Below the pieces are notes generated by a model, which saw only the letters and a list, made by a program, of their open reading frames with translations, had not been told where the DNA came from and did no database searches. From Pseudomonadota bacterium (lineage in GTDB: Bacteria; Pseudomonadota; Gammaproteobacteria; Burkholderiales; Burkholderiaceae_B), in contig JAEXRL010000023.1 in assembly GCA_023440825.1 (NCBI GenBank), forward strand, positions 62,001 to 126,000: 64,000 nt of DNA, in the 5' to 3' direction. This document shows, piece after piece, positions 60,839 to 64,000 of this stretch. A program made the translations under genes and the position numbers. Every line of letters begins with the position of its first letter. Within the stretch, counting starts at the first letter, position 1.

Positions 60839-63800
60839 ATGTTATTGCCCGAGCTTTGTATACGTCGCCCCGTTTTTGCGACTGTTTTATCCTTGGTGGT
60901 GCTGCTGGTAGGATTGATTTCTTACGAACGCCTCACGATTCGTGAATATCCGGCTATCGACGAGCCTGTGGTGTCAGTTGTGACCAATTACAAAGGTGCT
61001 TCACCAGAGGTTATCGAGTCACAAGTCACCAAACCTTTGGAAGACCAGCTTTCTGCGATAGAGGGTATTGATGTGATGACCTCGCGCAGTCGTTCCGAGC
61101 GCAGTCAGATCAATATCAAGTTTAATTTGAATCGTGCTCCCGATGCTGCGGCAGCAGATGTGCGAGATAAGGTTTCCAGAGCCCAGCGCTTTTTGCCAGA
61201 CGAAGTCGATGAGCCCATTATTAACAAGGTTGAAGCTGACTCTACCCCTATTGTCTATATAGGTGTGGATACGGGCGACTTTAGTCAGATGGAAGCGTCT
61301 GACTATATCCACCGGTATCTGAAAACCCGTTTTGCGGTGCTACCGGGTGCGGCAGAGATTCGGGTTTTTGGTGAGCGTTTGCCGGCCATGCGGGTGTACG
61401 TGGATCGCTTGCGCTTGGCCGCCTTGAACCTCACGGTACAAGACGTAGAGGAGGCTTTGCGGCAGCAAAACGTATTGATCCCGGCAGGTCGTCTGGAGTC
61501 TGAGGCACGGGAGTTCTCGGTAGTGTCGTCAAGCGGTTTGGAAACTCCTGAGCAGTTCGAGCAAATTATTGTCGAGCAGCGAGGGCAATATCCAGTGCGC
61601 TTACTTGATGTGGCGCAAGTTCGCTTGGCTCCTGCCGAAGAGCGTGTGCTGGCACGTTATAACGGCAGCAACAGTCTCAACATTGGTGTAACACGCCAGT
61701 CAACGGCGAACCCATTGAGTCTGTCGCAAGCGGTTCGTGAAGAGGTGGACAAAATTAATGAAACCTTGCCCGCCAATATGAAGCTCATGGTTTCTTACGA
61801 CAGTTCTATTTTTATTCAGCGCTCTATCGATTCGGTCTACACCACGATTACAGAAGCCATTATTTTGGTCGTGCTGATTATCTTTTTCTTTTTGCGCAGC
61901 GTACGCGCCAGCTTAATTCCTATTGTCACGATTCCGATTTCCTTGATCGGTGCTTTTGCCATCATGTACATGTTTGGCTTTTCCATTAACACCCTGACGT
62001 TACTTGCCATGGTGCTGGCCATAGGTCTGGTGGTGGATGATGCCATTGTGGTGCTGGAGAACGTGTATCGTCATATGGAACAAGGTAAGACACGCATGCA
62101 GGCCGCCATTTTAGGGGTGCGTGAAATTAGCTTTGCCGTGATCGCCATGACACTGACACTGGTGTCTGTGTATGCTCCGCTGGCCTTTGCAACGGGTAGA
62201 ACGGGAAGGCTATTTGTGGAGTTTGCCCTGACCTTGGCCGGAGCGGTGCTCGTGTCGGGGTTTGTGGCCTTAACGTTGACGCCCATGATGTGCTCGCGAC
62301 TCCTGAAGCCCAATGAGAAGCCCGGTCGTATTAGTGCTGGGATTGAGCGCTTTTTACTGGCTCTGACTGCCGCCTATCGACGCGCATTGGTACGCGCTTT
62401 GCGCTGGCGTACGGCTGTTTTGTTAGTAGGGCTGATCGTGGCAGCGGGTGGGGCCGTGCTTTTTAGTGTGATTCGTAGTGAGTTGGCACCCATTGAAGAC
62501 CGTGGGGTTATTTTCAGCATAGTTAGCGCGCCAGAGGGCTCAACGCTGGATTACACCCTGAAAAGTGTAGAGCAGGTGGAGCAACGTTATGCGCAGCTCC
62601 CCGAAACAGAAGGGTATCAGTCCGTTATTGGGTTTCCCACGGTGACGGATTCATTTGCCATCTTGCGCTTGAAGCCTTGGGAAGAGCGTAGTGTGTCGCA
62701 GCAAGATATTGCCCGGCGTCTACAACCTCAGTTGGCGGCCATTTCACAGGCCAGAGTGTTCCCGACCAATCCCCCCTCTTTGGGGCAGCGGGCCACTTCT
62801 AAACCAGTCGAGTTTGTGATTTTAGGGCAAATGCCCTATGCAGAGCTGGCACAGATTGTCGATAATTTTGTGCAAGAGCTGAGCAGCTATCCAGGCTTAC
62901 AAAATATAGATACAGACTTGCGGTTAAATACTCCTGAAATACGGGTGGAAATGAACCGCGACAAGCTAGCCGATACGGGCGTGTCAGTGAGCACCGTAGG
63001 GCGCACCCTAGAGACCATGTTAGGCGGTCGCCAGGTCACGCGTTACGATAGCGAGGGTGAGCAATACGATGTGATCGTGCAGGTGGACGATAGCTCGCGC
63101 GTGAATCCAGACGATTTATTGAATATTTATGTCCGCAGCAAAACGGGTGAAATGGTGTCGCTGGGGAACTACCTGACTATTCGGGAAAGCTTATCGCCGC
63201 AGTCCTTAAACCATTTTAATCGCTTACGGGCTGTTATTGTGCAAGCCTCCGTGGCGCCAGGCTTCGCTTTGGGTGAGGTGTTGGAGCATATGCAAACGGT
63301 GGCAGCAACAAGCTTGCCCGATACAGTACAAACGGACTTGGATGGTCAGTCCCGAGAGTTTCGGGATTCCTCAGGAAGTATCTATTTAGTATTTTTAATG
63401 GCAGTGGCCTTTATTTATCTGGTGCTAGCGGCTCAGTTTGAAAGTTGGCGCAATCCTTTAATCATTATGCTTTCTGTGCCGCTTTCCATGACAGGCGCTT
63501 TATTGGCGCTATGGTTAAGTGGTGGTACCTTATCGATCTATAGCCAGATTGGCCTGATTACCTTGGTGGGGCTGATCACTAAACATGGAATTCTAATCGT
63601 CGAGTTTGCTAATCAACAACGAGCAGCGGGAGCCGGTTTATATCAGGCTGTGCTGCGCTCGTGTGAAATGCGCTTACGCCCCATTCTGATGACAACCGGT
63701 GCCATGGTGCTAGGGGTATTGCCCTTGGCTCTGGCCAGTGGTGCGGGGGCAGAATCTCGCCAGCAAATAGGCTGGGTATTGGTAGGAGGCTTGCTTTTTG

Positions 63801-63916
63801 GTACCTTACTGACCTTGTTTGTAGTGCCTGCTGCCTATACTCTGATCGCCAAACGCGAGGTGAGAGAGTCTGAGCAATTGCCGTTGATAGACTCCGAGGC
63901 AGATTCAATTTCCTGA
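60839..63916 (+). CDS. RND family efflux pump permease (HAE1 type)
   Basis: This is a 1025-residue inner-membrane H+/drug antiporter with the usual 12 helices and two large periplasmic loops. The proton-relay Asp pair is in GLVVDDAIVVLENVY near residues 396-410. The N-terminus CIRRPVFATVLSLVVLLVGL and the C-terminal repeat VGLITKHGILIVEFANQQ are typical. It forms a two-gene operon with the adaptor. No outer-membrane channel gene or local regulator is present, so control and the third component lie elsewhere. Substrates unknown. Confidence 0.92.
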   Translation: MLLPELCIRRPVFATVLSLVVLLVGLISYERLTIREYPAIDEPVVSVVTNYKGASPEVIESQVTKPLEDQLSAIEGIDVMTSRSRSERSQINIKFNLNRAPDAAAADVRDKVSRAQRFLPDEVDEPIINKVEADSTPIVYIGVDTGDFSQMEASDYIHRYLKTRFAVLPGAAEIRVFGERLPAMRVYVDRLRLAALNLTVQDVEEALRQQNVLIPAGRLESEAREFSVVSSSGLETPEQFEQIIVEQRGQYPVRLLDVAQVRLAPAEERVLARYNGSNSLNIGVTRQSTANPLSLSQAVREEVDKINETLPANMKLMVSYDSSIFIQRSIDSVYTTITEAIILVVLIIFFFLRSVRASLIPIVTIPISLIGAFAIMYMFGFSINTLTLLAMVLAIGLVVDDAIVVLENVYRHMEQGKTRMQAAILGVREISFAVIAMTLTLVSVYAPLAFATGRTGRLFVEFALTLAGAVLVSGFVALTLTPMMCSRLLKPNEKPGRISAGIERFLLALTAAYRRALVRALRWRTAVLLVGLIVAAGGAVLFSVIRSELAPIEDRGVIFSIVSAPEGSTLDYTLKSVEQVEQRYAQLPETEGYQSVIGFPTVTDSFAILRLKPWEERSVSQQDIARRLQPQLAAISQARVFPTNPPSLGQRATSKPVEFVILGQMPYAELAQIVDNFVQELSSYPGLQNIDTDLRLNTPEIRVEMNRDKLADTGVSVSTVGRTLETMLGGRQVTRYDSEGEQYDVIVQVDDSSRVNPDDLLNIYVRSKTGEMVSLGNYLTIRESLSPQSLNHFNRLRAVIVQASVAPGFALGEVLEHMQTVAATSLPDTVQTDLDGQSREFRDSSGSIYLVFLMAVAFIYLVLAAQFESWRNPLIIMLSVPLSMTGALLALWLSGGTLSIYSQIGLITLVGLITKHGILIVEFANQQRAAGAGLYQAVLRSCEMRLRPILMTTGAMVLGVLPLALASGAGAESRQQIGWVLVGGLLFGTLLTLFVVPAAYTLIAKREVRESEQLPLIDSEADSIS

Positions 63917-63927
63917 AGGACAAAACA

Positions 63928-64000
63928 ATGCGTCAAATTATTATGGATACGGAAACCACAGGTTTGGATCCTAGAGATGGCCATAAAGTGGTAGAGATTG
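63928..64000 (+). CDS. dnaQ: DNA polymerase III epsilon subunit (start only; cut by window end)
   Basis: Only the first 24 codons are visible: the opening MRQIIMDTETTGLDP, then RDGHKVVEI. The D-T-E-T-T-G motif is exonuclease motif I, whose Asp and Glu bind the catalytic metals of the 3'-5' proofreading subunit. AGGA lies 8 bases upstream. Its position after rnhA (now separated by the RND genes) supports dnaQ over other DEDD exonucleases. Confidence 0.88.
   Translation, partial: MRQIIMDTETTGLDPRDGHKVVEI

Noticed and set aside
1..64000. tRNA, rRNA, CRISPR arrays, insertion sequences
   Set aside because: Intergenic gaps were read on both strands; no cloverleaf, direct-repeat array or transposase was found.

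Overview
The window looks like a chromosomal segment from a betaproteobacterium of the family Alcaligenaceae, probably in or near Paenalcaligenes, Alcaligenes or Bordetella. The pointers are five stand-alone Bug-type periplasmic receptors with no TctA/TctB membrane genes beside them, many CaiB/BaiF CoA-transferases and IclR/LysR regulators, and the housekeeping block fabI-mltD-gloB / methyltransferase-rnhA / dnaQ at the right end. The genus is inference. I saw no rRNA, tRNA, CRISPR array or insertion sequence.

Left part (1-16945): the end of a sugar/glycerol-phosphate-type ABC permease with a phosphodiesterase; a LysR gene followed by HMG-CoA-lyase-like, CoA-transferase, Bug receptor and 2-hydroxyacid dehydrogenase genes; a beta-hydroxyacid dehydrogenase; a marR-MFS pair; a MazG-type pyrophosphohydrolase followed by what appears to be a 51-codon stub of a DUF2075-type gene; and a tightly overlapping minus-strand operon (TAXI receptor, fused TRAP permease, CoA-transferase, short citrate-synthase-family lyase, SMP-30 lactonase) opposite an IclR gene.

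Middle (17702-28781): a pyridine-ring catabolic cluster. A LysR gene diverges from Bug receptor, PhzS-like FAD monooxygenase, amidohydrolase-family decarboxylase, N-formylmaleamate deformylase (NicD type), 2,5-dihydroxypyridine dioxygenase (NicX type), maleamate amidase (NicF type) and maleate isomerase (NicE type). This gives a full route from 2,5-dihydroxypyridine to fumarate, and the first two enzymes could feed it from a hydroxylated pyridine carboxylate. A protein of three tandem RidA-like domains and a second Bug receptor follow. The DNA is visibly more AT-rich here than in the flanks, which suggests acquisition.

Next (28782-41541): an IclR-controlled operon of imidase/PuuE-like hydrolase, beta-propeller, CobW metallochaperone, Bug receptor and asparaginase, possibly cyclic-imide or half-amide catabolism; a class II aldolase with a DctPQM TRAP transporter under an XRE-cupin regulator; and a Bug receptor with a large FAD/NAD(P)-binding protein.

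Right part (41694-64000): an IclR gene leads a CoA-ester operon (CoA-transferase, degenerate crotonase, GctAB/IpdAB-like pair lacking the usual catalytic Glu, AMP-forming ligase). Then come a MATE exporter, a long gap, an AspT-type exchanger, YbaK, a DUF4168 secreted protein, a YdjM-like membrane protein, TrhO, a GST, the fabI/mltD/gloB block, a methyltransferase, rnhA, an RND efflux pair and the first codons of dnaQ.
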